64,000 nucleotides of DNA from Arthrospira sp. PCC 9108 (GTDB lineage Bacteria; Cyanobacteriota; Cyanobacteriia; Cyanobacteriales; Microcoleaceae): positions 2,914,501 through 2,978,500 of the forward strand of contig CP066886.1 of the NCBI GenBank assembly GCA_016745315.1, read 5' to 3'. The number at the start of each line of letters is the position of its first letter. The first letter of the stretch is position 1. A program made the translations under genes and the position numbers. Below the pieces are notes generated by a model that saw only the letters and a list, made by a program, of their open reading frames with translations, searched no databases and was not told the origin of the DNA. This document shows positions 17,858 to 26,113 of this stretch, in pieces.

Positions 17858-17923
17858 CCGCGACTTCCCCCAGGTGTGAGGGGAAAGTTTCGTCCTTTAC
17901 CGGCTAGGACTCATCAGGCGGTG
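17858..17923 (-). ncRNA. Type I hammerhead self-cleaving ribozyme
   Basis: Reading the minus strand: CUGAUGA (17917-17911); stem II GUCC (17910-17907) with GGAC (17895-17892), capped by an 11-base loop; GAAA (17891-17888); stem III CUUUCCCC (17887-17880) with GGGGGAAG (17871-17864); U16.1 (17863) and C17 (17862). The cleavage triplet is GUC, and cleavage is predicted between 17862 and 17861. Stem I is CCGC (17921-17918) with GCGG (17861-17858). Every invariant core base and the G10.1-C11.1 pair are present. It lies between a small ORF, whose stop TGA is inside the core, and the bridge-RNA/transposase region. Confidence 0.88.
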
Positions 17924-18177
17924 AAATCTAGATTTTCTAAAGCTGATAGTGTATATTCCAAGTCTGCATAAATTTGATTGTGATACATTTCAAGCTGCAT
18001 TGCATAATTATGCACATCTTGGAATCGTTCATCATTAGAGATAAAATCGATAACTCTTAGGTGAGTAATGGTGTTATCAATTTCCATTTTGGCTTTAATT
18101 AAACAGTTCGAGAAAGAGACTGCCTCTCGTGTCAAATCGACCCACGCGCAAAGAGAATTTTCATCCTCGCCAAACAA
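17914..18177 (-). CDS. Small helical protein ending inside the ribozyme, 87 aa
   Basis: MFGEDENSLCAWVDLTREAV...ENLDFTA, predicted helical, unrecognised. Its stop codon TGA is part of the hammerhead CUGAUGA core, so self-cleavage would trim the mRNA right at the stop codon. Start uncertain; there is no strong ribosome site. Could be a chance ORF, but helical periodicity is convincing. Confidence 0.45.
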   Translation of the reverse strand: MFGEDENSLCAWVDLTREAVSFSNCLIKAKMEIDNTITHLRVIDFISNDERFQDVHNYAMQLEMYHNQIYADLEYTLSALENLDFTA

Positions 18178-18386
18178 GTGACCAGGAAAATCCGCTGATG
18201 TTTTTTGTCCAAGCGGTGAAACCCGCTAGGCGAATTGGCGGCCTCGGCTTTTGGTTTGACCATAGGCTTTTTACCTATATATAGGGTGTGCTTTTGCGAT
18301 CGCCTGACCAACCCCAAGGCGATCGCGATCAATCTACCAGCTTCCCCGCTCTCAACATCCGGCTTTTTACCTATCGCGCTCGAATA

Positions 18387-18743
18387 ATGGAAGACCCGCA
18401 GCACGCTGTACGGGGAAAACAAGAAGTCAGTCTCGATGACGTTAACGGAAACAGCCGTCGGGCTACTGGATCAGATGGCTATGGAGCTAAATCTGAATCG
18501 GTCCGAATTGGTGGAACAGATTGCCAGGGGGATAATTTCCAGCCAAGCGGGGAAAGTGTCCCCGGAACAGGCGGGAAAATTTTAGAGCTGTTGGAGGAGT
18601 TGTTTGCTGGTTTTCATGAGTATGTCAAAAGCCATGAAACTCGATTGGAGGAAAGACTGCAAGCAAACCGAGACTATCAATCTCAAATGAAAAAACAAAT
18701 GGAGAACATCCGACAGGAGATTCTCCAACAGGTCTCTAAATAA
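18387..18743 (+). pseudogene. Ribbon-helix-helix plus coiled-coil protein, frame broken
   Basis: The frame from 18436 reads MTLTETAVGLLDQMAMELNL then NRSELVEQIARG, a typical ribbon-helix-helix DNA-binding segment, and stops at 18585. The 3' part, from about 18580, continues in another frame: ILELLEELFAGF...QLQANRDYQ-like coiled coil, ending QQVSK at 18743. A single continuous ORF spans both (18288-18743) but mistranslates the middle. Joined, they would make a 110-120 residue RHH regulator like those at the start of cyanobacterial accessory modules. Start and true frame uncertain. Confidence 0.5.
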
Positions 18744-18819
18744 ATTGAGCGCCCCTCGTGCCCACGGGGGGTGCTTTCTATTTTGGCACGCTGCTAAACC
18801 CTCAAGAAACAAATGGACT

Positions 18820-19251
18820 ATGGCACAACACTTTTCTAACCTTCAAACTGTCACCTTAAGTGAAAAGGCGATCGCTAATAAAGTCACCGATTCCGTCACC
18901 CTGGGTGACGCAAAAGTTAAAAATTTAAACGCGCCGTTACGCGCGATCGCTCATAACCCGACCGACACAACCCCAAGCGTTCCTCCAGAAGTGCTGGAAC
19001 TTGAGTCCAAAGTGCTGGAACTTCAGTCCGAAGTGCTGGAACTACGAGACCTGGTTAAAAAAGATTACGCCGCCTTTTCCCGAATCGCTGGCGACATTGA
19101 TATGGTGAGCGCCCTAATTCATGAAAACCGTCCTTTTCTAGCGCGGCTTTTCTTGGTTCGCAACATAGCCAAAAACTCACGATCGGCACTTTTGGCTATA
19201 AATAGTCGAGCGATATCTGGAGAAGATGATGACAGGGGCTCTGGCCGATGA
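18820..19251 (+). CDS. Coiled-coil regulatory-region protein, 143 aa
   Basis: I take ATG 18820 (MAQHFSNLQTVTLSEK). Contains three VLEL(E/Q)S heptad-like repeats at residues 55-75. Overlaps the next gene by four bases (ATGA). Carries the first of three identical-type CGTCACCC palindromes inside its coding sequence. Function unknown; probably a DNA-associated control or partition protein by context. Confidence 0.6.
   Translation: MAQHFSNLQTVTLSEKAIANKVTDSVTLGDAKVKNLNAPLRAIAHNPTDTTPSVPPEVLELESKVLELQSEVLELRDLVKKDYAAFSRIAGDIDMVSALIHENRPFLARLFLVRNIAKNSRSALLAINSRAISGEDDDRGSGR
18894..18910. promoter_or_regulatory. CGTCACCC palindrome, copy 1
   Basis: 17-bp near-perfect palindrome CGTCACCCTGGGTGACG, within the 143-aa gene. 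Confidence 0.6.
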
Positions 19252-19577
19252 GGAAAAAATCTAACTCACCAAGGCAGCTTTCCGTCATAATATCGTCACC
19301 CAGGGTGACGGATTCTGAAAGTGTAGAACCATTCGATCCGGCTTGGGATGATATGGATGTCTTGAAACATCTTAGGGACTGTCCGAATCAAGACCACAAA
19401 CAACTCGCCCAATCCATTGATATCCCGATATCTCGTGTAGTCAAGTCTCTGGAAAGGTTACGCGAGAAAGGTAAGGTTAAGTATTTGGGATGGGTAGCCG
19501 TCACCCAGGGTGACGAAAATTCATCACCGAGTGAACACTTCCCAGAGCGATCGCCTAACTGTTCGCTGGAAAACTAA
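19248..19577 (+). CDS. Winged-helix-like regulator, 109 aa
   Basis: Residues 40-85 (DMDVLKHLRDCPNQDHKQLAQ...IPISRVVKSLERLREKGKVKYLG) fit a MarR/IclR-type winged helix with wing end VKYLGW. It contains two CGTCACCCAGGGTGACG palindromes in its own gene, which may be its operators. The final 25 residues overlap the next gene in another frame. Confidence 0.6.
   Translation: MRKKSNSPRQLSVIISSPRVTDSESVEPFDPAWDDMDVLKHLRDCPNQDHKQLAQSIDIPISRVVKSLERLREKGKVKYLGWVAVTQGDENSSPSEHFPERSPNCSLEN
19294..19310. promoter_or_regulatory. CGTCACCC palindrome, copy 2
   Basis: CGTCACCCAGGGTGACG inside the winged-helix gene. It is read in a different frame from copy 1, so coding constraint does not explain the match. 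Confidence 0.6.
19499..19515. promoter_or_regulatory. CGTCACCC palindrome, copy 3
   Basis: Identical to copy 2. It covers the GTG start of the DUF6788-like gene, so binding here could block that gene's expression. Confidence 0.6.
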
Positions 19578-19797
19578 GTCAGCCGCCCAGGACACCAACG
19601 GGAATAGATATGCTTACCTATATAGGGGACAAAAGCAGGTTTGTTACCTTGCCGGCCCCCATCTATCGGAAAAAGCTAAAGCGATCGCCGACCAAGTAGA
19701 ACAGTGGATCGAGTCCGGCTTGTCTCTTGAAGCTATCCTAGAAAAACTTCCCGCACTTAAATCGGGTGGTTGGAAATCCCCGGATAGCAACTCCTGA
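19510..19797 (+). CDS. Small cyanobacterial accessory protein (DUF6788-like), 95 aa
   Basis: GTG 19510 or a downstream start. The core NGNRYAYLYRGQKQVCYLAGP followed by an amphipathic helix resembles the small beta-hairpin plus helix proteins widespread in cyanobacterial mobile regions. Overlaps the winged-helix gene. Family name given with caution. Confidence 0.5.
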   Translation: MTKIHHRVNTSQSDRLTVRWKTKSAAQDTNGNRYAYLYRGQKQVCYLAGPHLSEKAKAIADQVEQWIESGLSLEAILEKLPALKSGGWKSPDSNS

Positions 19798-20072
19798 ATT
19801 TTCCACCGGAGGAGATTTGAACCCCCCAAAAACTTTATGATTTAGCAAAAAAATCAAGGAGCATTTCCCAACCCCAAACGGCGCTATCTGCTACTGTACA
19901 GTGGTTAGCGCCGTTAGCCGGTGTGAGAATGTTTGATGTTTTAGACAAAATACCAAGCAGCCCCGTTTAGTGCTAAAATTGGCGGAATCTAGGGCAGTTA
20001 CTTCTCGATCTGTGTTTGGCTAGTAGCACCCACTTTCCTCTGATGTCTGGCAACCTCAAGTTATCGACTGCC
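19798..20072. other. Intergenic region with long-range inverted repeat
   Basis: No ORF. TCTAGGGCAGT (19988-19998) and ACTGCCCTAGA (20069-20079) are perfect inverted 11-mers, 70 bases apart, at the 3' side of the integrase. May be an attachment-site arm pair or a bidirectional terminator. Confidence 0.5.
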
Positions 20073-20661
20073 CTAGATTTCATCAATTGCCTTTCTTACT
20101 TTGCTAGGGTCAGCATCAATGTAACGCTGCAATGACGACATTGATTTATGACCGGTAATCTCCATTATCGTCCGGGTACTAATTCCCTTGTCGTAGAGTT
20201 TGGTAATGAAAGTGCGGCGGTAACTGTGAAGCGAATAGCCTTCATTCTGTAATCCCAGTTGAGCGATCGCTTTTCTGTGGAAAGAGTCGATCGCTTGAAC
20301 TGTCACTAAGTGAACTGTGGTCGGATGGGCTAGGAAAAAGCCAGACACTACCACCAGGTCGGTAGGTTCTCAGAACTTCTCTCAATTTTTGGGAGACGGG
20401 AACCTGTCTCACCCCAGCATCTTTCCCAGCCGATCGCTTCCTAGTTTCTGACCTAAAAGTAATCTCCGGCAAGGCAATCTGAGAACTGCCATCGGCGTAG
20501 ACATCAGAAACTTGCAACAACCTAACGGCTCCCACCCGTTCCCCGGTGTATCTCATTATGGAAAGTAGAGTTTGTTGCCAGGGATATTTGCAGCGTTTGA
20601 TTATCTTGTCGGCGATCGCATCAGGAATGATTGATGCTTTACCAATGCGGTTTTTTTTCAT
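20073..20661 (-). pseudogene. Tyrosine recombinase of element C, frameshifted
   Basis: Two overlapping frames give a short (about 195 aa) catalytic-domain-type recombinase: Arg in RYTGERVGAVRLLQV, HSYRR (canonical HxxR), ITGHKS and Tyr in LQRYID. The break lies near 20275-20287 (SSDRLF to HRKAIAQLGL), one base out. Unrelated in detail to the A and B integrases, which have YAFR in place of HxxR. Followed on the same strand after about 200 bases by the 320-aa gene. If expressed from intact sequence, it would be a small site-specific recombinase. Confidence 0.8.
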
Positions 20662-20863
20662 GAATTCGTGTCTGTAGGGAATTTCCCCCAGTTGCCTAGC
20701 CGACGAGGTAAAGCGATCGGCTTACCTATATGACTATTGTAGGGTTCGGGCGGGGAGAATATTAGTTTTCGCGCCGACTTGGGGGAAAGTTTGGCTGAGC
20801 GATCGGATCAGCCTTCTCTATATTTGTTTACTAACCGTAATACTCTCCCCTATTTTTGTGAAT

Positions 20864-21826
20864 TTACCAATCCTCCCATGGTAAAAACTGCGTTATCTCA
20901 AATTCTCCCCCTTGTTTTGGGTCTGTGCTGTTGGGCGTGTAAATGCAACGGCAAAGTCCTAATCCGGGAGCTAAAAAAGAACCTTCAGCTTTAAACAGCA
21001 AAATATAGCGTGACAGAGTAGGAGTCAAGTTGAAGGCTCCTCCCGTGTGAGGAACTGTAACAATAGAACATAGGTCTGTTATCCATTTTTCAAGATTATC
21101 TATGTCAATATATGAACTGAAAACATTAGAAAACAATGCAACTTGAGATATTGCCATCCACATGGTTTCACGAGGAAATAGTAAAATCTCGATATTAGTT
21201 CCTTCCTTGATAACAGACGTAGAAATTCCGTCATTCCCAATGTATGCATAAAGATTATTGGTAATATTAAAAACATATTGTTTACCGGGCAAAAAAACAT
21301 CAAATTGCCAGGCTCTAACTGCTCCCTCTGTTGTAGTCCACGTTCCCCAGAACCTATTATAAGTATCTACGTCATCATAATTAACTTGAGAATCAGAACT
21401 TATAAACGATGGAAGTTTGTTTATATTGGAATCTAAGGAAATAAACGGTCTAATTGATAAATCTGGGATAGGCATATCGTCCTCGATTTCGCTTCCTATG
21501 TTGTAGTCAATTTCCGTATCTTGGCGCACCCAGATAGAGAGAATCTGAGTTGTGGGGCTGCTTGCTAAAACACCAATCCCCCCATCACTCCCATCGGAAT
21601 AGAAGCCATTTTCAAAAACAGGTAAGGATAAATCAGACCCTACCCACCGAATAGAAAAAGGATTGTCGGCTTGGATGGTGATTTCCCGACGGACTAATAA
21701 TGGCGTGGCGGGGACTATTTCAATCTCTTCCCCTGCGGTGAGTTGAAAATAACCTGACTTAATATGGCGATAATAAGCGCCGCCGCCCCCGCCATAGGTA
21801 GGACGCATTTCAAACCGAATAGGCAT
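20864..21826 (-). CDS. Element C structural-type protein, 320 aa
   Basis: Gly-rich start (RPTYGGGGGAYYRHI), then a predominantly beta-stranded protein rich in Ser, Asn and aromatic residues; ends ITQFLPWEDW. No catalytic motif, signal or membrane segment. Transcribed divergently from the plus-strand block that begins at 21865. Its style (beta-rich, polar, weak hydrophobic core) suggests a surface or fibre protein, which is inference. Confidence 0.65.
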   Translation of the reverse strand: MPIRFEMRPTYGGGGGAYYRHIKSGYFQLTAGEEIEIVPATPLLVRREITIQADNPFSIRWVGSDLSLPVFENGFYSDGSDGGIGVLASSPTTQILSIWVRQDTEIDYNIGSEIEDDMPIPDLSIRPFISLDSNINKLPSFISSDSQVNYDDVDTYNRFWGTWTTTEGAVRAWQFDVFLPGKQYVFNITNNLYAYIGNDGISTSVIKEGTNIEILLFPRETMWMAISQVALFSNVFSSYIDIDNLEKWITDLCSIVTVPHTGGAFNLTPTLSRYILLFKAEGSFLAPGLGLCRCIYTPNSTDPKQGGEFEITQFLPWEDW

Positions 21827-21864
21827 TTATAGTAAAATGGAATGAGTTGTCTCTATTGTCGCAT
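21827..21864. promoter_or_regulatory. Divergent promoter gap of element C
   Basis: 38-base AT-rich gap between divergent genes. Contains TATAGTAAAATGG. Parallels the divergent layout of A and B. Confidence 0.35.
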
Positions 21865-22377
21865 ATGAACATCACGCCGGGACTTTATCCCGATTTTTCT
21901 GAAACTACCTTAGAAGCCTTAGTTTTAGCAATGGGGCGGCAATTGTTGCAAAGGCAGAAAAACTTAGTCGTTAATATCACCGGGAAAGATATTATGGATC
22001 TGTCTCTGGATGAGGAGGCTTCTGTTGTTAATCTGGATATTGACGAGTTAGAAGGTTTTATTGATGACGGTGCGATCGCAGTAGTAGAACCATTTCTTGT
22101 GGGCTTTCAACCCGGAACGGGTAGCTATCCTTTTAATCAACAAAATCTATGTAGCGCTCTACTGCATTTGGTAATGTATCAACACGCCGCCGAATTTAGC
22201 CCCACACTCAATCCCGAACCCGCCAGAAAACATTGTGAGTTTACCATAGGACCTAACATTCGTGGAAGTGGAACTTATCCATTAATACTTACCATTACTT
22301 TAACAGACTATCCTGTAATCATTAGCTACAGCGACGGCATGACTTCAACCGCACAACCATACTTATTAACGCCTTAA
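21865..22377 (+). CDS. Element C protein, 170 aa
   Basis: ATG 21865 (MNITPGLYPDFSE) is preferred over the TTG at 21847. Mixed alpha/beta; acidic N-terminal half, C-terminal beta-rich half ending QPYLLTP. First gene of the plus-strand structural-type block; stop lies three bases before the ATG of the next gene. Unrecognised. Confidence 0.65.
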   Translation: MNITPGLYPDFSETTLEALVLAMGRQLLQRQKNLVVNITGKDIMDLSLDEEASVVNLDIDELEGFIDDGAIAVVEPFLVGFQPGTGSYPFNQQNLCSALLHLVMYQHAAEFSPTLNPEPARKHCEFTIGPNIRGSGTYPLILTITLTDYPVIISYSDGMTSTAQPYLLTP

Positions 22378-22380
22378 ACT

Positions 22381-23253
22381 ATGGCAGAAAATCGCTGATC
22401 AGAAACCGACACATTTTCATTTGAAATTAATGAAAGTAATGCCAGTAATTATGTTACAGACCCATTAACACTTTTGGCTGTCTCTGATGTCGTCAACTCA
22501 ATGTCTAACAATATTGACCCTAGATGGCTATGGCGTGCTAATGTTTTCCTAGAAAGTCTCACCGCCTCAGTTTGGTGTCCAAGTTTTCCCCGGTCTCCTT
22601 ATCCTGAATTTTACCCAGAGGATTCGGCGGCAGAAAGAGCAGCCAAATTAATGAAATTAGAGAGCAATCATCCTAAATTTGGGTGGCAATTGCTTAGAAG
22701 AAAAAGCGCTAGGTTCATGGGTCGAGGCAGCTTGTCCTGTTATTCAAAACCGAGGGAGGCGGTTTTATGTTCCTCTAATTAATCCTTACTTAACAGCAAA
22801 CGAGGTCAAAATACTTGGCAGTGCTGACCAATTGGGTGTAAGTTTTAAGGATTATGGCAACGGCATATTAGGGGGCGGTTCAATAGCCAGTAATCGCATC
22901 TATGACACTCTTTACATCGAGGGAGAACATAGAGTAGAATTAGATTTAATATTGATGGCTAAACGTCCGGCTAATACAGTGATGAACACAGTCACTGTAA
23001 GCCCTAATCCCATGTTAATAGCCCCCGCTAATCTAAGCCGTGCTTATTTTGAAATTCAAAATCAGGGAGAAATTGAGCTCCTTTGGGGTTTTGGCACATT
23101 GGGAAGTGACGCGACAAGCCATCCATTCAAAATGCCACCCGGCAGATTTATTATCCAGGTAATGTAGCCGGATTTATACCAACTGACGCGATATGGGCAA
23201 AAGTAAAAGAGGGAACGACAACTGTTCTGATTATGGAGAGTTATTATCAATGA
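22381..23253 (+). pseudogene. Element C homolog of the 265-aa structural-type protein, broken
   Basis: Frame starts ATG 22381 but has TGA at 22396-22398 (sixth codon), then is open through SMSNNIDPRW to 22680. It needs two further one-base shifts, near 22680 and near 23140, to reach the true stop TGA at 23251. Shared with the A/B protein: YPEDSAAERAAK (YPEDS motif), NPMLIAPANLSRAYFEIQNQGE, and a PPG turn. The intended stop overlaps the next ATG (ATGA). The three lesions suggest decay, though two could be base-call errors. Confidence 0.65.
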
Positions 23254-23822
23254 CCACAGCTTTATATAGCAGTGAAAATACCGAGGATTTAAGTTATCTA
23301 CCAGAGGGACAATATGAAGTAGATGCAGTTAATTTGTGGAATAGTGATTTATCATCAATGCTTTATGCTAAAAAGGTGATATTCAAACGCCACTTTTTGC
23401 TTCCCGGTTCTCCATCTGATGCTTTTCCTTTCATTCGAGAGTTAAAAGCCTTGGCTAATGTTCCCATACAATACAGGACAATTAATGAATTTCCGAAAAC
23501 GGATCGACAAACGGATAAAACGGATTTAAGACGCAAAGATAACTATCGTTTTCTTGTTGAGCAATGGTTAGAGAGAATTGAGTATCTATGCCAAACTTTT
23601 GACTTTTTAGAAGTGTTGCCAGTCACTGCCATGTTAATGTCTTGGAGAAGCCCGTATCTGCCTAATGCTTATTTTATGCTAAAAAAACGGGAAACGATTA
23701 ATTCGGTTTCTTTGGAAGCGATCGAGGCGATGGAACCAGAATGGCTGACTGATAATCGGGTGTTGTCTGAGGAGGGATGGAGGCAATTATTTATTAATTG
23801 GGATGAGGAATTTTTGTCATGA
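23250..23822 (+). CDS. Element C protein, 190 aa
   Basis: I choose ATG 23250 because it overlaps the restored stop of the preceding gene. Protein is soluble, with a Lys/Arg-rich middle and aromatic C-terminal segment (WRQLFINWDEEF). Overlaps the next start by four bases (ATGA). Function unknown. Confidence 0.6.
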   Translation: MTTALYSSENTEDLSYLPEGQYEVDAVNLWNSDLSSMLYAKKVIFKRHFLLPGSPSDAFPFIRELKALANVPIQYRTINEFPKTDRQTDKTDLRRKDNYRFLVEQWLERIEYLCQTFDFLEVLPVTAMLMSWRSPYLPNAYFMLKKRETINSVSLEAIEAMEPEWLTDNRVLSEEGWRQLFINWDEEFLS

Positions 23823-24868
23823 GAGAGGTAGAAGAGCGAAGCAGGAGGGTGAAAGACATTGTTAGAAATCGCAACTACCGGCAAGCTATAGATGTAATAG
23901 AAAGAGAGGTCAAAAGATTAGAGGCGGATGACAAACCCAGGGCTAGAGTAAGGTTTCCCCGCGACGACGGTGATATTGAGATAGATGTTGGGGGGATAGT
24001 TGATTTTGCCCGGTCAATGTTGCCCAAAGCAAGCATAGAAGCTGAGGATTTACAGGATGGTGGAACTAGGAGAGGGATAAAAACCGAAAAGATTGGCAGC
24101 ACGGCTCGCGGATTTGTAGACCTTGATGAGGATGGAAACCCCAAAGGTTTTGGGGGAACAATTGACAGTATCAATGATGCTAATGTCTCGGTTTACCTTG
24201 GGGAATGCGAGCAATCGATGAGCGTAACTATTGGGGGTAAAACGGTTACCTTTGCCAGAAATGTTTGCGAAGATGATAAAGACGAGGAAACAGAGGAAGA
24301 TGAAATTGAGACAAGCGAAGATGAAAATGATCTTAGACCTCCTAAGCTCGATATCCCTCGACCTCCGGCTGGATATTCTCGCCAGTTAGGGGAACTCTAT
24401 CTAGTTAAAAAAGTATTCTTTTTGTGGGGGTGGTTTCCAACTTTTACGGAAGCAGGATTAAATTTTATAGCGAAGGGTGAGGGTACAATAACAACAAAAT
24501 CAAGCTTAATAAGTTCCCTTGAATTTTCCAATGAACGTTGGGCGTTCGAGTCTATAACTTTTATGGGAATAGTGCCAGTTTGGGAGACTAGACAGCTTTT
24601 TGGGCGTTGGGATAGACTGCGGTTTAGAGATGTTAAAGTTGGAGTACACTTTAATTATATTAAATCGGTAAGTCAACTAGAATATATCAAGAAATCTCCT
24701 ACATGGTTTCCCCAGCGTGTATGGACATCATACCCGATGCTTTCACCTTATTATTTGAAATCAGCCCAGCAGATTAATGTTGCGGTGGCTCCGATAGTTT
24801 TTAACCAAATAGAACCAGAAACTGGTAACTATATAAGCCATCAACTTTATCAGAGATATATATCCTGA
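23819..24868 (+). CDS. Element C large aromatic protein, 349 aa, N-terminal part
   Basis: Residues 1-170 are highly charged, with a long acidic run (DDKDEETEEDEIETSEDE); residues 180-349 are an aromatic-rich domain (LYLVKKVFFLWGWFPTFTE; HFNYIKSVSQLEYIKK). By order, composition and the following gene, this and 24870-25304 together correspond to the A/B 605-aa protein. Here the two halves are separate genes two bases apart, or a split one. Likely virion-associated, by inference. Confidence 0.65.
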   Translation: MREVEERSRRVKDIVRNRNYRQAIDVIEREVKRLEADDKPRARVRFPRDDGDIEIDVGGIVDFARSMLPKASIEAEDLQDGGTRRGIKTEKIGSTARGFVDLDEDGNPKGFGGTIDSINDANVSVYLGECEQSMSVTIGGKTVTFARNVCEDDKDEETEEDEIETSEDENDLRPPKLDIPRPPAGYSRQLGELYLVKKVFFLWGWFPTFTEAGLNFIAKGEGTITTKSSLISSLEFSNERWAFESITFMGIVPVWETRQLFGRWDRLRFRDVKVGVHFNYIKSVSQLEYIKKSPTWFPQRVWTSYPMLSPYYLKSAQQINVAVAPIVFNQIEPETGNYISHQLYQRYIS

Positions 24869-24869
24869 T

Positions 24870-25304
24870 GTGCCTTTACCTGTACCTCTGCCTTATACAG
24901 AGAATTTATCTGAACCAGAGCCACCGCCAAGTTTACCAATATTACCAGATGATATGGACAAAAACTGTTGTGAAGATTTGATTAAGATGACTCGGGAAAT
25001 ACATAAAGCCCTAGGGGTCAGGAAGTTGTTAGACAAGAGTTTCCAGGTTCCGTCTAATATGATGATACCAGAAGGTAAAGGGAATCATGCAAATAAGGAT
25101 TATCTGGAAATCATGTCTGACCTGTTTAAAACCATCGATAATTATGGTTTTTATGCTCCGGTTACTGTTAAAGTTCAGGATACGAATAAAGCCCAAAAAG
25201 GCGACCAGTCTATAGAGTTAAAGTTTAACTCGCTGGGGGCTATATTAAAGGCTCAGACTGAACTGTTGATTGAGTTGAAAGGTGATAGTGCTAACCTAGG
25301 TTAA
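24870..25304 (+). CDS. Element C homolog of the C-terminal part of the large protein, 144 aa
   Basis: Proline-rich start, then MDKNCCEDLIKMTREIHKAL, matching the MNEECCGMIRRIYEF motif of the A/B 605-aa protein. A non-ATG start (GTG) two bases after the previous stop suggests coupling or a former single gene. Function unknown. Confidence 0.6.
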   Translation: MPLPVPLPYTENLSEPEPPPSLPILPDDMDKNCCEDLIKMTREIHKALGVRKLLDKSFQVPSNMMIPEGKGNHANKDYLEIMSDLFKTIDNYGFYAPVTVKVQDTNKAQKGDQSIELKFNSLGAILKAQTELLIELKGDSANLG

Positions 25305-25330
25305 ATATTCAGATTCGCCTAGCTTATATA

Positions 25331-25666
25331 ATGACGAGAATGTATCGGACTTTAGCTAAGTTATATTACAGAACGTCGGCGATTTTGGACGGGTTGGGAA
25401 TTCCTATTATCTCGAAGGTGGTGACTTTACCGATTGAGTTTAATGTGTTTGGTAAAAAACACTGGGGAGCTGGTAAGGGATTCGGTAAGGATAGTAAAAA
25501 GGGTCATGAGCCTAAACTTGATTTAAACGATGAAGACACGACAGAGGCTATGTTGCCCGATTTATTAGAGATTCATGATTATGAAATAGAGGTTGATGAG
25601 TTTAGGTTTAAAAGCACTGACCTTTATGAGATAATTTTGAATATGGCAGCTAAAATGAGGACATAA
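25331..25666 (+). CDS. Element C protein, 111 aa
   Basis: Starts MTRMYRTLAKLYYRTSAIL; a hydrophobic patch (ILDGLGIPIISKVVTLPI) is too short for a clear membrane helix. Glycine/lysine-rich centre, acidic C-terminus. Two bases before the next gene. Unrecognised. Confidence 0.6.
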   Translation: MTRMYRTLAKLYYRTSAILDGLGIPIISKVVTLPIEFNVFGKKHWGAGKGFGKDSKKGHEPKLDLNDEDTTEAMLPDLLEIHDYEIEVDEFRFKSTDLYEIILNMAAKMRT

Positions 25667-25668
25667 TC

Positions 25669-26109
25669 GTGACCAAAAGAAATCCCCCCCGTGGTTCTAA
25701 TCGCCCTCCGAGCGATTCCGGTAGTGGTAGGAAACCACCATCTAAAAAAGATGAAAAAGCCGGGTTAAGAACTGATACCAACAACAGAATAGAGGAAGCG
25801 ATCGCTGTCTTGGATTTTCGGCTACACTTAGAATATTTAAATGTAGTATCAGCCCTTGGGGGCGGCGACTTTGAACAGTTTAAACGTTCTTGGTTGATGA
25901 ATTACTATAATGCGATGACGGAACCGAGGTTTAAAGACAAACCCAAAAGTCCTCCTACTAGAGAGGAACGGGCACGTCTCTTAAAAACTAATGATGAGTT
26001 GATGATGAATCGCCAAATCAAATCCGACAATTTGTCATCAAGGGAAAATCTAACTGAATTTCGCCGAAGTAGAGACTTGTTACCATTCGATTCTGATAAT
26101 ATAGGTTAA
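25669..26109 (+). CDS. Element C Pro/Arg-armed protein, 146 aa
   Basis: The first 40 residues are a basic disordered arm (PPRGSNRPPSDSGSGRKPP), the rest is helical. Such arms bind nucleic acid or pack in virions. GTG start at 25669. Unrecognised. Confidence 0.6.
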   Translation: MTKRNPPRGSNRPPSDSGSGRKPPSKKDEKAGLRTDTNNRIEEAIAVLDFRLHLEYLNVVSALGGGDFEQFKRSWLMNYYNAMTEPRFKDKPKSPPTREERARLLKTNDELMMNRQIKSDNLSSRENLTEFRRSRDLLPFDSDNIG

Positions 26110-26113
26110 AACT

